The translations under genes were made by a program, and so were the position numbers. 64,000 nt of DNA from Lentisphaerae bacterium WC36 (GTDB lineage: Bacteria; Verrucomicrobiota; Lentisphaeria; Victivallales; SZUA-371). This document shows, piece after piece, positions 28,536 through 37,597 of this stretch (the stretch's first letter is position 1; each line of letters starts with the position of its first letter). The stretch covers positions 2,846,230 to 2,910,229 of the forward strand of contig CP085689.1 in NCBI GenBank assembly GCA_020683205.1, given 5' to 3'. Below the pieces are notes generated by a model. The model saw only the letters and a list, made by a program, of their open reading frames with translations. It searched no databases and was not told where the DNA came from.

Positions 28536-29351
28536 ATGACAAAAATCATTCATTTTTCAGACTCTCATGCAGGCGGCGGCGCCGAAGACTGGTTAGCTTA
28601 TTTAGATAAGCGCTGGGTGGGAGTGTTCAATTATAAATTTAGAAGACAATTTCAACACGATCAAAACAATTTGATTTTAGCTGTTGAATATATTCTTGAC
28701 ACCAAACCAGATATTGTTGTTTGTACTGGAGATCTAACTTCAACAGGTCAACCAGGCGAATTCGCAATGGCAAAAAAAATTCTTAAGCCCCTACGAGATT
28801 CTAATATCCCAGTAATTTATACTCCAGGCAATCACGACTATTACGTTAAACGCACTAAATGCGTCAGAGCTATGAAGGAGATGGTTTGGTACTTGACAAA
28901 AGGCGAATATGATTTTGATGATTTACCAAGTGTACAGCGCCATGGTGAAATTGATTTTATTGTCGTCAATGAAAGCTGGCCTACAAATTTATTAATGTCT
29001 TCTGGACATTTAAAGCGCAAAAGTAGCCAATTCATTGAAAAAATTTGCAAGCAACCTAAACATTACCCTCGTATTATGGTAGGACATTATCCTTTAATTG
29101 AAGATGCTCCAATTATGCGTTTTCGCCACCGTTTATTCGGACAAAAACATATTGTTAGACTGTTAAAGGAAGGAGTGATTGACCTATCTTTATGTGGACA
29201 TATACATCGTCCATACAGCAAGTTAAACATTGACGGCAAAGGTGAAATTTGTGCGGGATCAATTACTCGTAATGGGGTTATTAACGAAATCAATTATGAT
29301 GAAAAAACAGGATTATTTAAGCAACAACATTTATACTTAAACAATATTTAA
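28536..29351 (+). CDS. Calcineurin-like metallophosphoesterase
   Basis: 271 residues. All five metal-binding blocks are present: FSDSHAGG, CTGDLTSTG, TPGNHDYY, GHYPL and CGHIHRPY. It is a cytoplasmic protein without signal peptide. The family hydrolyses phosphomonoesters or diesters including cyclic nucleotides and UDP-linked lipid precursors; sequence alone does not tell which. It lies 84 bases after the kinase gene and 38 bases before the Sel1 protein gene, likely one operon. Confidence 0.9.
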   Translation: MTKIIHFSDSHAGGGAEDWLAYLDKRWVGVFNYKFRRQFQHDQNNLILAVEYILDTKPDIVVCTGDLTSTGQPGEFAMAKKILKPLRDSNIPVIYTPGNHDYYVKRTKCVRAMKEMVWYLTKGEYDFDDLPSVQRHGEIDFIVVNESWPTNLLMSSGHLKRKSSQFIEKICKQPKHYPRIMVGHYPLIEDAPIMRFRHRLFGQKHIVRLLKEGVIDLSLCGHIHRPYSKLNIDGKGEICAGSITRNGVINEINYDEKTGLFKQQHLYLNNI

Positions 29352-29388
29352 GTCAAAGATATCAGTTTTAATTTTTGGAAGGTTTATT

Positions 29389-31764
29389 ATGTGTTACAAA
29401 TTATTTTTATTTCGAATTTTATCAACAGCAATTTTAATACAAGCTTTTACATCTAAGGCTAATAGTTCTACCAAAGAGACTATTAGAAATAATCAAAGTG
29501 TTATTATTAACAAAGAAGTTCTTGATGAATATCAGAAGTTTCTTGATGCTGAAAATTTATACAATAATAATGAATTTATTAAGGCATACAAAATTTTTGA
29601 AAAATTACATAAAAAAGGGCGCAGTGAAGCAACTGTATATTTAGGAAAATATTATTTTTTTGGTTATCAACCTATCAAAAAAGACTATGTCAAGGCTTTA
29701 GATTTTTTTATGCAAGCGGTTGCAAAAAACAATGGTGAAGCATGTTATTTGGCTGGTTACTTACATGAACAAGACTATTTTAAGGGTGTAAAACAAAATC
29801 ATGCCAAAGCTCTTAATCTTTATAATAAAGGAGTGTCTCTGAATAATACTGATTGTATGTATCGTGCGGCAATTTATTACGCAAATGGGGCCGATGCTAT
29901 CCCTGTTGATAACAAAAAAGCGTTTGAATTATTTAATAAAGGAGCACAAGGCGAACATTCATACTGTTTATATGAGCTTGGTAATATTTATGAAAATGGC
30001 TACCTAGGAACTACTAAAGATTTAGAAAAAGCTTATAACTTTTATTCTCAAGCTGCACGTTATAACGATAGCGATGCCATGTATAAACTTGGACAATTTT
30101 ACTTGAAAGGAAAAGTCGTTGCAAAAAATGAAGCAAAGGCATTTGAATACTTTCTCAAAGGAGCTCAACAAGAAAATATTGATTGTTTAATCGAAGTCGC
30201 CTATTCATTCCGTAATGGACGAGGAATCGAAAAAGATGATGCAATGGCAGTAAAATGGTACAAGTACGGCATTAAGCTTAATGATCCAAATAGCGCTTAT
30301 TTTCTAGCCCATGCTTATAAATATGGCAGTTTAAGCTTAAAAGTTAACTACCAAAAAGCACATGAATATTTCACGATTGGCGCAGAATTAGGCGATAATG
30401 AATGTCAATTTGAATTGGCAATTATTTATGAAGACGGCCTAGGGGTAGAAAAAGATTTTACTAAGGCATTAAAGCTATACGAACAGTCCGCCAACAATGG
30501 TAACGGTCAAGCAAAGTGCCTATTAGGAATTTACTATTATCAAGGTATAAACATCAAAAAAGATTATCAAAAAGCGTTAAAATACTTTCAGGATTGTGGA
30601 GATAATGATGTTGCATTGTACTACTTATCGTATATGTACTTTAATGGTAATGCGGTTAAAGTAGACCACAAAAAAGGTCTTGAGTTACTAAAAAAATCTG
30701 CTAACTTTGATTATGTTGAAGCTCTATACTTACTAGGAACTATTTATTATAATGGCGAAGTTGGTGTAAAAATTGATAATAAGAAAGCATTTGAATATTT
30801 TCAAAAAGCGGCAAAACATGATCATATTGAATCTCTTCTGCGCCTTTCAGCGTGTTATGGCGATGGAACTGGCACAGCTAAGGATTATAAAAAAGCTGAA
30901 AAATATGCTAAAAAAGTATTAAAATTAACTGGCAATAAATCGGCAAATGCCTTTTTCTTATTAGGTTCAATCTACAATGATAATAATGATAAAAAAAGAC
31001 TTTTAAAAGCGATGCAATATTTTCAAAAAGCGGCTGAATTAGGTCATATTGAATCAACTAATAATATTGGATACGCATATTTAAATGGACGGGGTGGGTT
31101 TGAATTAAATTATGAAAAAGCTCGCCAATGTTTTGAGAAAATTATTAAACATATGCAACATAAATATGCGCTACGTAATTTGGCAATTATTTACGAAGAA
31201 GGTTTGGGAGTAAAAATTGATTCAAAGAAAGCACTAGATTATTATGTAGCATCTGCAAAAGCAGGTTTACTCATAAGCTATATTGATGCAACTAAATTAT
31301 CGATTAAAACCAAGCAGGGAGACAAAGCATTTCTTTATGCGCAAAAAGCGTTACCTTCAGAAACAGCGCAAGCCTACAATAATCTTGCAGTATGTTATTT
31401 TAATGGCTTAGGGACAGAAAAAGATTATCAGAAAGCATTTGAATATTCAACAAAAGCAAGTGAATTAAAATACTATAAAGCAAACTTACTGCTAGCAATG
31501 TACTATATTGATGATAAACATAATATCTCACGCGATATTAAGAAAGCAGTTAAACTATACCAACAGGCGTTAAAAAGTGGACATTATAGAGCTGCAGCAG
31601 TATTAGGAAAAATCTATGATGTCGATGATGAGATTAAAGATGTTGACTTAGCAATCAAATACTATAAAATTGCAGCCAACAAAGCGCATCATAAAAAATC
31701 TAAAGACCGTTTAAAAGTGCTTGAGAATCCATTAGTAAAAGGATTTAGGTCACTATTTGATTAA
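29389..31764 (+). CDS. Large Sel1-repeat protein, secreted
   Basis: 791 residues. A signal-peptide-like N-terminus (FLFRILSTAILIQAFTSKANS) is followed by about 18 Sel1-type units of some 36 residues, with the pattern A..LG.Y...G....D..KA..Y...A. Examples are CLYELGNIYENGYLGTTKD, CQFELAIIYEDGLGVEKD and EALYLLGTIYYNGEVGVKID. Sel1 proteins are solenoid adaptors in bacterial signalling and envelope contacts. The repeats here are canonical, unlike the looser TPR units at 1-7832, so this is a separate family. Probably periplasmic; partner unknown. Confidence 0.9.
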   Translation: MCYKLFLFRILSTAILIQAFTSKANSSTKETIRNNQSVIINKEVLDEYQKFLDAENLYNNNEFIKAYKIFEKLHKKGRSEATVYLGKYYFFGYQPIKKDYVKALDFFMQAVAKNNGEACYLAGYLHEQDYFKGVKQNHAKALNLYNKGVSLNNTDCMYRAAIYYANGADAIPVDNKKAFELFNKGAQGEHSYCLYELGNIYENGYLGTTKDLEKAYNFYSQAARYNDSDAMYKLGQFYLKGKVVAKNEAKAFEYFLKGAQQENIDCLIEVAYSFRNGRGIEKDDAMAVKWYKYGIKLNDPNSAYFLAHAYKYGSLSLKVNYQKAHEYFTIGAELGDNECQFELAIIYEDGLGVEKDFTKALKLYEQSANNGNGQAKCLLGIYYYQGINIKKDYQKALKYFQDCGDNDVALYYLSYMYFNGNAVKVDHKKGLELLKKSANFDYVEALYLLGTIYYNGEVGVKIDNKKAFEYFQKAAKHDHIESLLRLSACYGDGTGTAKDYKKAEKYAKKVLKLTGNKSANAFFLLGSIYNDNNDKKRLLKAMQYFQKAAELGHIESTNNIGYAYLNGRGGFELNYEKARQCFEKIIKHMQHKYALRNLAIIYEEGLGVKIDSKKALDYYVASAKAGLLISYIDATKLSIKTKQGDKAFLYAQKALPSETAQAYNNLAVCYFNGLGTEKDYQKAFEYSTKASELKYYKANLLLAMYYIDDKHNISRDIKKAVKLYQQALKSGHYRAAAVLGKIYDVDDEIKDVDLAIKYYKIAANKAHHKKSKDRLKVLENPLVKGFRSLFD

Positions 31765-31794
31765 TTAAAACCTTACTTAAAAGAGGAAGGAAAA

Positions 31795-32838
31795 ATGACA
31801 AACTCTTATGATTTTATAGTGATAGGAGCGGGCCCTGCAGGATCATCAATAGCTAGAATGTTAGCAAAAAAATATCAAGTTTTACTAGTTGATCGCAAAA
31901 AATTACATGATTTTAAAGAAAAATGTTGTGGTGGACTTTTAGCGCCAGATGCTCAAAAAATTTTAGCAAAATTTGATATTTCATTGCCCGAAGAAGTAAT
32001 TGGTGGACCACAAATTTTTGCCGTAAAAGTTGTAGATTTAGAAACAAAGAAAAAACAAAAATATCAGCGATTCTACATCAATATGGATCGCAAAAAATTT
32101 GAGGAATATTTAATTAATTTAGCGATTGCAGAAAATGTTGATTATCTTGATAATTGTGAATTTATAAACTTTTCTGATAATATAGTTACATTAAAACATA
32201 ACTCGATAATAAAAAATATATCATGCCATAAATTAATTGCAGCCGATGGTGCAAGCAGTTGTGTGCGAAAAAAATGTAGTCCAAAAAGAGTTCGACCTCA
32301 AGATTTATATGTTTCAATTCAGGAACTTTTGCCAAACAATCATAATTTAAATCATTTTTGTGCTTTTTTTGATAAATCAATCACCGATTTTTATGGCTGG
32401 GCAATTCCTAAAAGTAATGGAATATTATTTGGTGGAGCTTTTCCTTATGAGAATAGTAAACAACGTTTCTTAATGATGAAAAATAAAGTGCTCAATCAAA
32501 ACCTTATCCATGGAACTTCAATTATACGAGAGGGTTCAATAATTGCTCGCCCAATGACAAATAGTGATTTTTGGTGTGGTGAAAAAAATATTTTTGCAAT
32601 TGGCGAAGCTGCGTCATTTATTAGTCCCAGCTCTGCTGAAGGGTTCAGCTATGCTTTTAAAAGTGCTGAGATTTTAGCAAAGTTACTACTAAAAGATAAA
32701 AATTGTTCCCTTCAGAAATATCAACTAAAAAGTTTAGTAATAAGAGCTAACATTTATGGCAAATGGTTTAAGATGCCTCTAATGTATAACAAAACATTAA
32801 GAAACACCATATTAAACAGCTCATTAGGAAGTATTTAA
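31795..32838 (+). CDS. FAD-dependent oxidoreductase, geranylgeranyl reductase family
   Basis: 347 residues. The N-terminal Rossmann motif is VIGAGPAGSSIARMLA with Asp/Arg after strand 2 (LVDRKKL). EKCCGGLLAPDAQ matches the family's Cys-Gly-Gly block, and IFAIGEAASFISPSSAEGFSYAFKSAEIL is the C-terminal FAD-binding GD-like motif. The relatives include archaeal geranylgeranyl reductases and bacterial CbrA-like proteins that act on isoprenoid or related lipid chains; the substrate here is open. It lies 30 bases after the Sel1 gene, with AGAGGAAGG before its start. Confidence 0.85.
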   Translation: MTNSYDFIVIGAGPAGSSIARMLAKKYQVLLVDRKKLHDFKEKCCGGLLAPDAQKILAKFDISLPEEVIGGPQIFAVKVVDLETKKKQKYQRFYINMDRKKFEEYLINLAIAENVDYLDNCEFINFSDNIVTLKHNSIIKNISCHKLIAADGASSCVRKKCSPKRVRPQDLYVSIQELLPNNHNLNHFCAFFDKSITDFYGWAIPKSNGILFGGAFPYENSKQRFLMMKNKVLNQNLIHGTSIIREGSIIARPMTNSDFWCGEKNIFAIGEAASFISPSSAEGFSYAFKSAEILAKLLLKDKNCSLQKYQLKSLVIRANIYGKWFKMPLMYNKTLRNTILNSSLGSI

Positions 32839-32955
32839 CAAAATCTTAACAAATTTCTAACATAATTCAATAAAAAATTTGCATTTGCTCCAAAAATTTA
32901 TTAGATTATAGTTATTAACAAAAAAATTATGCTTTAAATGAGGGGCGTTTCAATT

Positions 32956-33036
32956 ATGATTAGATTAGTAATTTTTGGTATTTTTTTGGTTCTTAGTTAT
33001 GGATTTTACAGCTTTAATAAAGTTCGTCAACAGTAA
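32956..33036 (+). CDS. 26-residue membrane peptide
   Basis: The short frame from ATG 32956 to TAA 33034-33036 encodes MIRLVIFGIFLVLSYGFY and a polar SFNKVRQQ tail, that is one membrane helix with a positive end. GAGGGG lies about 11 bases before the ATG, and a TTGCAT/TAGATT promoter-like pair occurs further up. The peptide looks like known small membrane proteins that modulate envelope enzymes. It cannot be confirmed without conservation data. Confidence 0.4.
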   Translation: MIRLVIFGIFLVLSYGFYSFNKVRQQ

Positions 33037-33049
33037 TTTTTTTTAACAA

Positions 33050-33631
33050 TTATTTATTTCTAAGAATTTGGTCTACAACTTCAGATAAATCACCGGCAAC
33101 ATTAAATTTCAGTTGGGGATATTTTTTTGTGCTATAATCAGCTAAAGATTCCAACCCATGCCCAGTTTTAACCAAAAAAGATTTTATGCATCCAAAATCA
33201 TTTCCTGCTTGTATGTCACTAAGTTTATCACCAACCATAATTGAGTTTTCAATATCTAGATTAAAATCTTGTGCCGCCTGTTGAAACATTCCTAATTTTG
33301 GCTTTCGACATTCACAATCAATATTATATGGAGCAACCGCTCCCTTGCTATGGTGTGGACAATAGTAGAATTTGTCAATAACAGCTTTAGCTTCATCGTC
33401 AATTAAAAACCGAATACGTTCATGGACATCATTAATTGCATCTTCAGGGAAATAGCCACGTGCCACTCCTGATTGATTTGAAACAATAATCACCAAGTAA
33501 TTTGCATCATTTAATTTTTTAATTGATTGCGCAGCATTTGGCGTTAGAACTACTTCATGTGGGTGTGCTAAATAATCCTTATCGACAATTACCACACCAT
33601 CTCTATCTAAAAAACATGCTTTTCTTTTCAT
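33050..33631 (-). CDS. gmhB: D-glycero-beta-D-manno-heptose 1,7-bisphosphate 7-phosphatase
   Basis: 193 residues of the HAD-IIIA family. Motif I is FLDRDGVV, motif II SNQSG, then the zinc-loop residues C-x-H plus C-x-C (YYCPHHSKG and DCECRKPKLG), and motif IV GDKLSDIQAG. This set marks GmhB, which makes heptose 1-phosphate for the LPS inner core. It fits with LpxA at 25767. The gene lies 15 bases after the ABC-F gene on the same strand and probably shares its transcript. Confidence 0.92.
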   Translation of the reverse strand: MKRKACFLDRDGVVIVDKDYLAHPHEVVLTPNAAQSIKKLNDANYLVIIVSNQSGVARGYFPEDAINDVHERIRFLIDDEAKAVIDKFYYCPHHSKGAVAPYNIDCECRKPKLGMFQQAAQDFNLDIENSIMVGDKLSDIQAGNDFGCIKSFLVKTGHGLESLADYSTKKYPQLKFNVAGDLSEVVDQILRNK

Positions 33632-33646
33632 AACCGTTCTCTTTCT

Positions 33647-35701
33647 TTAAATTAAATCCCAAATTTCCATAAATTCTTCATAAGATAATGAAACTTCTTC
33701 CCAAATTTCATTTTGCTTATCAAGTTCGTCTGTGATATTTTTCAAATTTTTATTAATTTCTGCAAAATCAATATTGCCACTAATGTCAGAAAGTTGTACT
33801 ACTAGCTCATCTTTTTGAAGGTCTAGACTCTCAATTTTTTTCTCACAATCGGCAATTGTTTTTTCTAATTTTTTCTTTTCTTTTTGTAATTTTGAACGCT
33901 CAGCAGCGCGCTGTTTGCGACGCTCCTTATTATTTAAGTTTAAGTCAATAATACTATTGTTATTATTTTTTTTTGACCTTTCATTATTTTTTGTCTCATT
34001 TATAGAGCTACTTTTTGCAATATTTTTTAATTTTTCGTCTTCAGAAACAACTGTATTTTGTTCTTCCAGTTTAGATTTTTCCAAATAATAATCATAATCC
34101 CCAAAATAGCGGCGAACGTTAGGCGTTGCCATTTTTATAATATGCTCAGCAGTATTGCGAATAAATTCAATATCATGGCTAACAATAATAACAGTCCCAT
34201 TATAATTTCTAATTGCCTGCTGTAATGCTTCACGTGCGGCAATATCAAGGTGGGTAGTCGGTTCATCAAGAACTAAAAAATTTGGCGGATTAATAAAAAT
34301 ACGCGCAAAACAAAGGCGAATTTTTTCACCACCACTGAGCACTTTACATGGTTTATGCGCTTCGTCACCACTAAAACCAAAACTTCCCAACGTCGCCATT
34401 AGTTGTTTATCATTAATATCATTATTTCCAGTTGCCGCATGCTTTACACAATCATAAACACTTTCTTCATCAGGAAGGATTTCACCAAATTCTTGCGCTT
34501 GATACCCCATAACAACATTATGACCTAAAACTCTTTCTCCATAGCTAACTTTATTCACATCTGCAATAACTTTTAAGAGTGTGGTTTTGCCAGTTCCGTT
34601 ATAACCAACAAGAGCAATTTTTTCACCATTATTAATAGTTAAATCAATATTTTCTAAGATATTATTAACTCCGTCATAGCTAAATGAAATATTTTCAAGG
34701 CGCAAAATATCATTTCCACAACGTGGAGGATCAGGAATGCGAATTGTTCCTGAATAATGTAAATTATCAGGCAAATTTATATCATCCATTTTTTCAAGCT
34801 GTTTTTGCCAGCTTTTAGCCTGTTGTGCTTTACTCGCTTTTGCTTTAAAACGATTAATATTATTTTCAAGCTGTGACTTTCTTTTATCTAAATTTCTCTT
34901 TTCAGCAGTCAAGTGACGCAATCTTTCATCACGCTCATTAACATAATAATCATAATCTCCAGCGTAACGCACTACATTTCCACCATTAATTTCTAATGTA
35001 ACATTAGTTAATTGACGTAACAAAAAACGGTCATGACTAATCAATAATAATGTACCTTTATAATTTTTTAAGTAACGTTGCAACCATTCAATTGCAGGAA
35101 TATCCAAGTAATTTGATGGTTCATCAAGCAACAAAATATCACTATCAGAAATCAACACCTTTGCTAACGCCGCGCGCATCTGCCACCCTCCCGAAAATTC
35201 ACCCAAATTTTTTGCCAAATCTTTTTGAGTGAATCCAAGACCAAACAGTGCAGCTTCGGCACGGCTCTCGATTAAATAACCACCATGATGTTCGAAATCA
35301 TGTTGTAAATCTCCATGTAAATCTAACAATTTGTCATAATCTTTTTGTGAATTTTGTGCAATAAATTCATCTCGACTTGCCATATCATGCTCAATTTGCA
35401 CAATTCGATCATGCAATTCTTTTAATAATGGTACCGCATCAGCTGTATATTCAAGAAGATTGCGAACATTATCAGAACTGGATAATTGCTGCTGTAAGTG
35501 ACCAATCGTCATCTTTTTGGGAACTAAAAAAGTACCTTTATCTGGCGCTAATTCACCAATCACAATTTTGAACAATGTACTTTTTCCAGCACCATTAGGT
35601 CCAACAATACCAATATGTTCGCCCTTATTTATGCGAAATGACACATCATTAAATATATCTTTAGTTCCGAAATGTTTCGAAACATTTTGAAAATCAATCA
35701 T
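33647..35701 (-). CDS. ABC-F family ATPase
   Basis: 684 residues, two ABC domains and no membrane segments. Domain 1 has GPNGAGKSTLF, FSGGWQMRAALA and ILLLDEPSNYLD. Domain 2 has GYNGTGKTTLL, LSGGEKIRLCFA and FLVLDEPTTHLD. Between them is the charged linker (KSQLENNINRFKAKASKAQQ) that reaches the ribosome P site in this family, and a C-terminal coiled coil (residues about 590-684). The family works on stalled or antibiotic-bound ribosomes rather than in transport. The overall layout is closest to YheS/Uup-like housekeeping members. Confidence 0.92.
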   Translation of the reverse strand: MIDFQNVSKHFGTKDIFNDVSFRINKGEHIGIVGPNGAGKSTLFKIVIGELAPDKGTFLVPKKMTIGHLQQQLSSSDNVRNLLEYTADAVPLLKELHDRIVQIEHDMASRDEFIAQNSQKDYDKLLDLHGDLQHDFEHHGGYLIESRAEAALFGLGFTQKDLAKNLGEFSGGWQMRAALAKVLISDSDILLLDEPSNYLDIPAIEWLQRYLKNYKGTLLLISHDRFLLRQLTNVTLEINGGNVVRYAGDYDYYVNERDERLRHLTAEKRNLDKRKSQLENNINRFKAKASKAQQAKSWQKQLEKMDDINLPDNLHYSGTIRIPDPPRCGNDILRLENISFSYDGVNNILENIDLTINNGEKIALVGYNGTGKTTLLKVIADVNKVSYGERVLGHNVVMGYQAQEFGEILPDEESVYDCVKHAATGNNDINDKQLMATLGSFGFSGDEAHKPCKVLSGGEKIRLCFARIFINPPNFLVLDEPTTHLDIAAREALQQAIRNYNGTVIIVSHDIEFIRNTAEHIIKMATPNVRRYFGDYDYYLEKSKLEEQNTVVSEDEKLKNIAKSSSINETKNNERSKKNNNNSIIDLNLNNKERRKQRAAERSKLQKEKKKLEKTIADCEKKIESLDLQKDELVVQLSDISGNIDFAEINKNLKNITDELDKQNEIWEEVSLSYEEFMEIWDLI

Positions 35702-35862
35702 AATTCCTTTAAAACCAAGTAAACCGTTAATCTGTTAATGTCTCCTCATTAAGATATAACATTTTAAAAATTTTGCCAATTTGCACTTGAATATTCCAGT
35801 AAGTTTTTAAGAGTAAGCCAATATTTTAACATATTTAAAATTTATTTATTAATTAAAAAAAC

Positions 35863-35890
35863 TTGCTTTCGTTTATAATTATGGTAAAAT
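35863..35890 (+). promoter_or_regulatory. Putative promoter of the CxxC secreted protein
   Basis: TTGCTT, 16 bases, TAAAAT, about 50 bases before the start codon at 35944. It is read from sequence only; the surrounding AT-richness makes chance matches common. Confidence 0.45.
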
Positions 35891-35943
35891 AAAATACTAA
35901 TATTATTTTTTGGGAATTATAAATTTTAAGTGGGGTAAATTTT

Positions 35944-36819
35944 ATGAAAGTTATAAAATTAATTATTGCAATCTTTTTTGTTGTCTCAACAACAGCAACG
36001 GCTGAAATCGTTAAAAGTAGCGCAGACGGACGTAATTATTTATATAGTGAAAGTAATGCCGAAGAATGTTTCTTATGCCAAAATAAAACTAAAGATGATT
36101 ATGAAGAGGTCGCAGGTCCTAAAAAATGTCCTATATGCCATGATACAAAAAAAATGCCACGCGCTTTAGATTTCAAAAAAGTTACCTTGAATAAATCAAA
36201 AATAACTCTCGAACTCTGTACTATCGAAAAAGTTGCATTTCCTGTTTTGAAAATTCGTCACAGCACTGGAATTAAAACAGTCAAAGTTTCTGACCTTCCA
36301 GCGCCAATAGTTCGTGCATTAAAAGCTCGCATTCAACAAGACCGTAATGGCAATTATTACTTACTACATGATGCGGCACTTTATGGAGAAACACGTGGTA
36401 GGGTTGCCATGTTATATCCTCAAAATTATCGCAAAGTTCCGATAAAAGGCAAGAGAAAAATCAAAATTGAAAAAGATATTGATGATAATTACTACTATGA
36501 ACAAAAAATGATTAATGCTGAATATGCCAATGAAAATCGTTATGGAAGATGTATTCCAATAAAAACAAACTTAATAAATATTTTATCAGTACGCAGAAAA
36601 ATTGCTAACAAAAAGTATATTTGGGTTATTGTTCGTGAATTAGTTAAAGAATATACCTTCAAAGATTGGGGGACGCTACGAGTTGAACAAACTAGACGTG
36701 GATTAATTTCACACAATAAATCAGAAGTTAATGCTGAAGTTTTAACCCCTGTTAGCGATAAAATTTCTAAAAAAATTCTTGATGGTGAAATCCAAATTCA
36801 AAATAACTATGAGATTTAA
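35944..36819 (+). CDS. Secreted protein with two CxxC motifs, unknown family
   Basis: 291 residues with a signal peptide (MKVIKLIIAIFFVVSTTATA). The mature N-terminus has CFLCQNKT and CPICHDTKK, a possible zinc-binding knuckle of the DnaJ or rubredoxin-like type. The remainder is basic and beta-rich with no motif I recognise. GGGG lies about 10 bases before the start. It stands alone between the divergent ABC-F gene and the minus-strand typA gene. Confidence 0.7.
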   Translation: MKVIKLIIAIFFVVSTTATAEIVKSSADGRNYLYSESNAEECFLCQNKTKDDYEEVAGPKKCPICHDTKKMPRALDFKKVTLNKSKITLELCTIEKVAFPVLKIRHSTGIKTVKVSDLPAPIVRALKARIQQDRNGNYYLLHDAALYGETRGRVAMLYPQNYRKVPIKGKRKIKIEKDIDDNYYYEQKMINAEYANENRYGRCIPIKTNLINILSVRRKIANKKYIWVIVRELVKEYTFKDWGTLRVEQTRRGLISHNKSEVNAEVLTPVSDKISKKILDGEIQIQNNYEI

Positions 36820-37597
36820 TTTGTTTGTCAATAATGATTTATAAAGCAAATTGAACGTCATAAACAAGAAAGAAAAAAAGTAACGAACCAAATGTGGTAA
36901 TCTCGCAAGGGATGCCACCATAACATCATAAAATAAAACCTCCGTCTTTAATAAAAAATTGCCTACTGTATTTTTAGAGGAGTACGGTAAAATTAGAAAA
37001 TAACTCATACTTCAACTTTAGCTCAAAAATTATTTCTCTAATTCTTCAATAATATAATCTATTTTCTCAAACATCTCATTTTTATGTGGAAACGATATTT
37101 TATCTATTCGCTTTTTTAAAATTTATAATTTTCTATAAATACCTTAAGACAATCATAATCTAGGTCATTTTTTATTTTTTCTAAAATATCATTATCTAAG
37201 AAAAATAATTTTCTATTATCATCAATGATTTTTATATATTGATTTTGTAAACCTCTAAAATCAAATATATTTTCATTGCACAATATTAGTTAATTTAATA
37301 TTTCAAAACTTTTATATCTCTTGAACCATTCTTAACTTCTTAAGTATGTCTACTCCTTCGCTAAATTGAATACTACCCTTATAGAAACTTCTCTTTATTT
37401 TAATATGTTTATAATAATTAACGTTTTATTATTTTCAAAATTTTGTACATAATCACCGCATGTTATGCAGACGTAGTACACTGACAGAATGTTCCAGTCG
37501 CGGATAAATTAGTCCCCATGCCCCATAAAATTGCAAAAAAAATGGCATTGCTTCATTTCTTAGCAATGCCACCCCATATATAAATTAAGAACTAATC
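36820..37597. other. Long gap with a minus-strand gene remnant
   Basis: No intact gene. At 37116-37291 the minus strand reads as plausible coding sequence (FRGLQNQYIKIIDDNRK, FLDNDILEKIKNDL) ending in a TAA, but an in-frame stop about 15 bases upstream leaves no start. Further scattered short frames lie at 36830-37010. The composition fits a decayed gene. The typA terminator occupies 37535-37571. Confidence 0.35.
37535..37571 (-). terminator. Rho-independent terminator of typA
   Basis: On the minus strand TGGCATTGCT and AGCAATGCCA pair perfectly over 10 bp around a 9-base loop, followed by eight T. It lies 27 bases after the typA stop. Confidence 0.93.
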
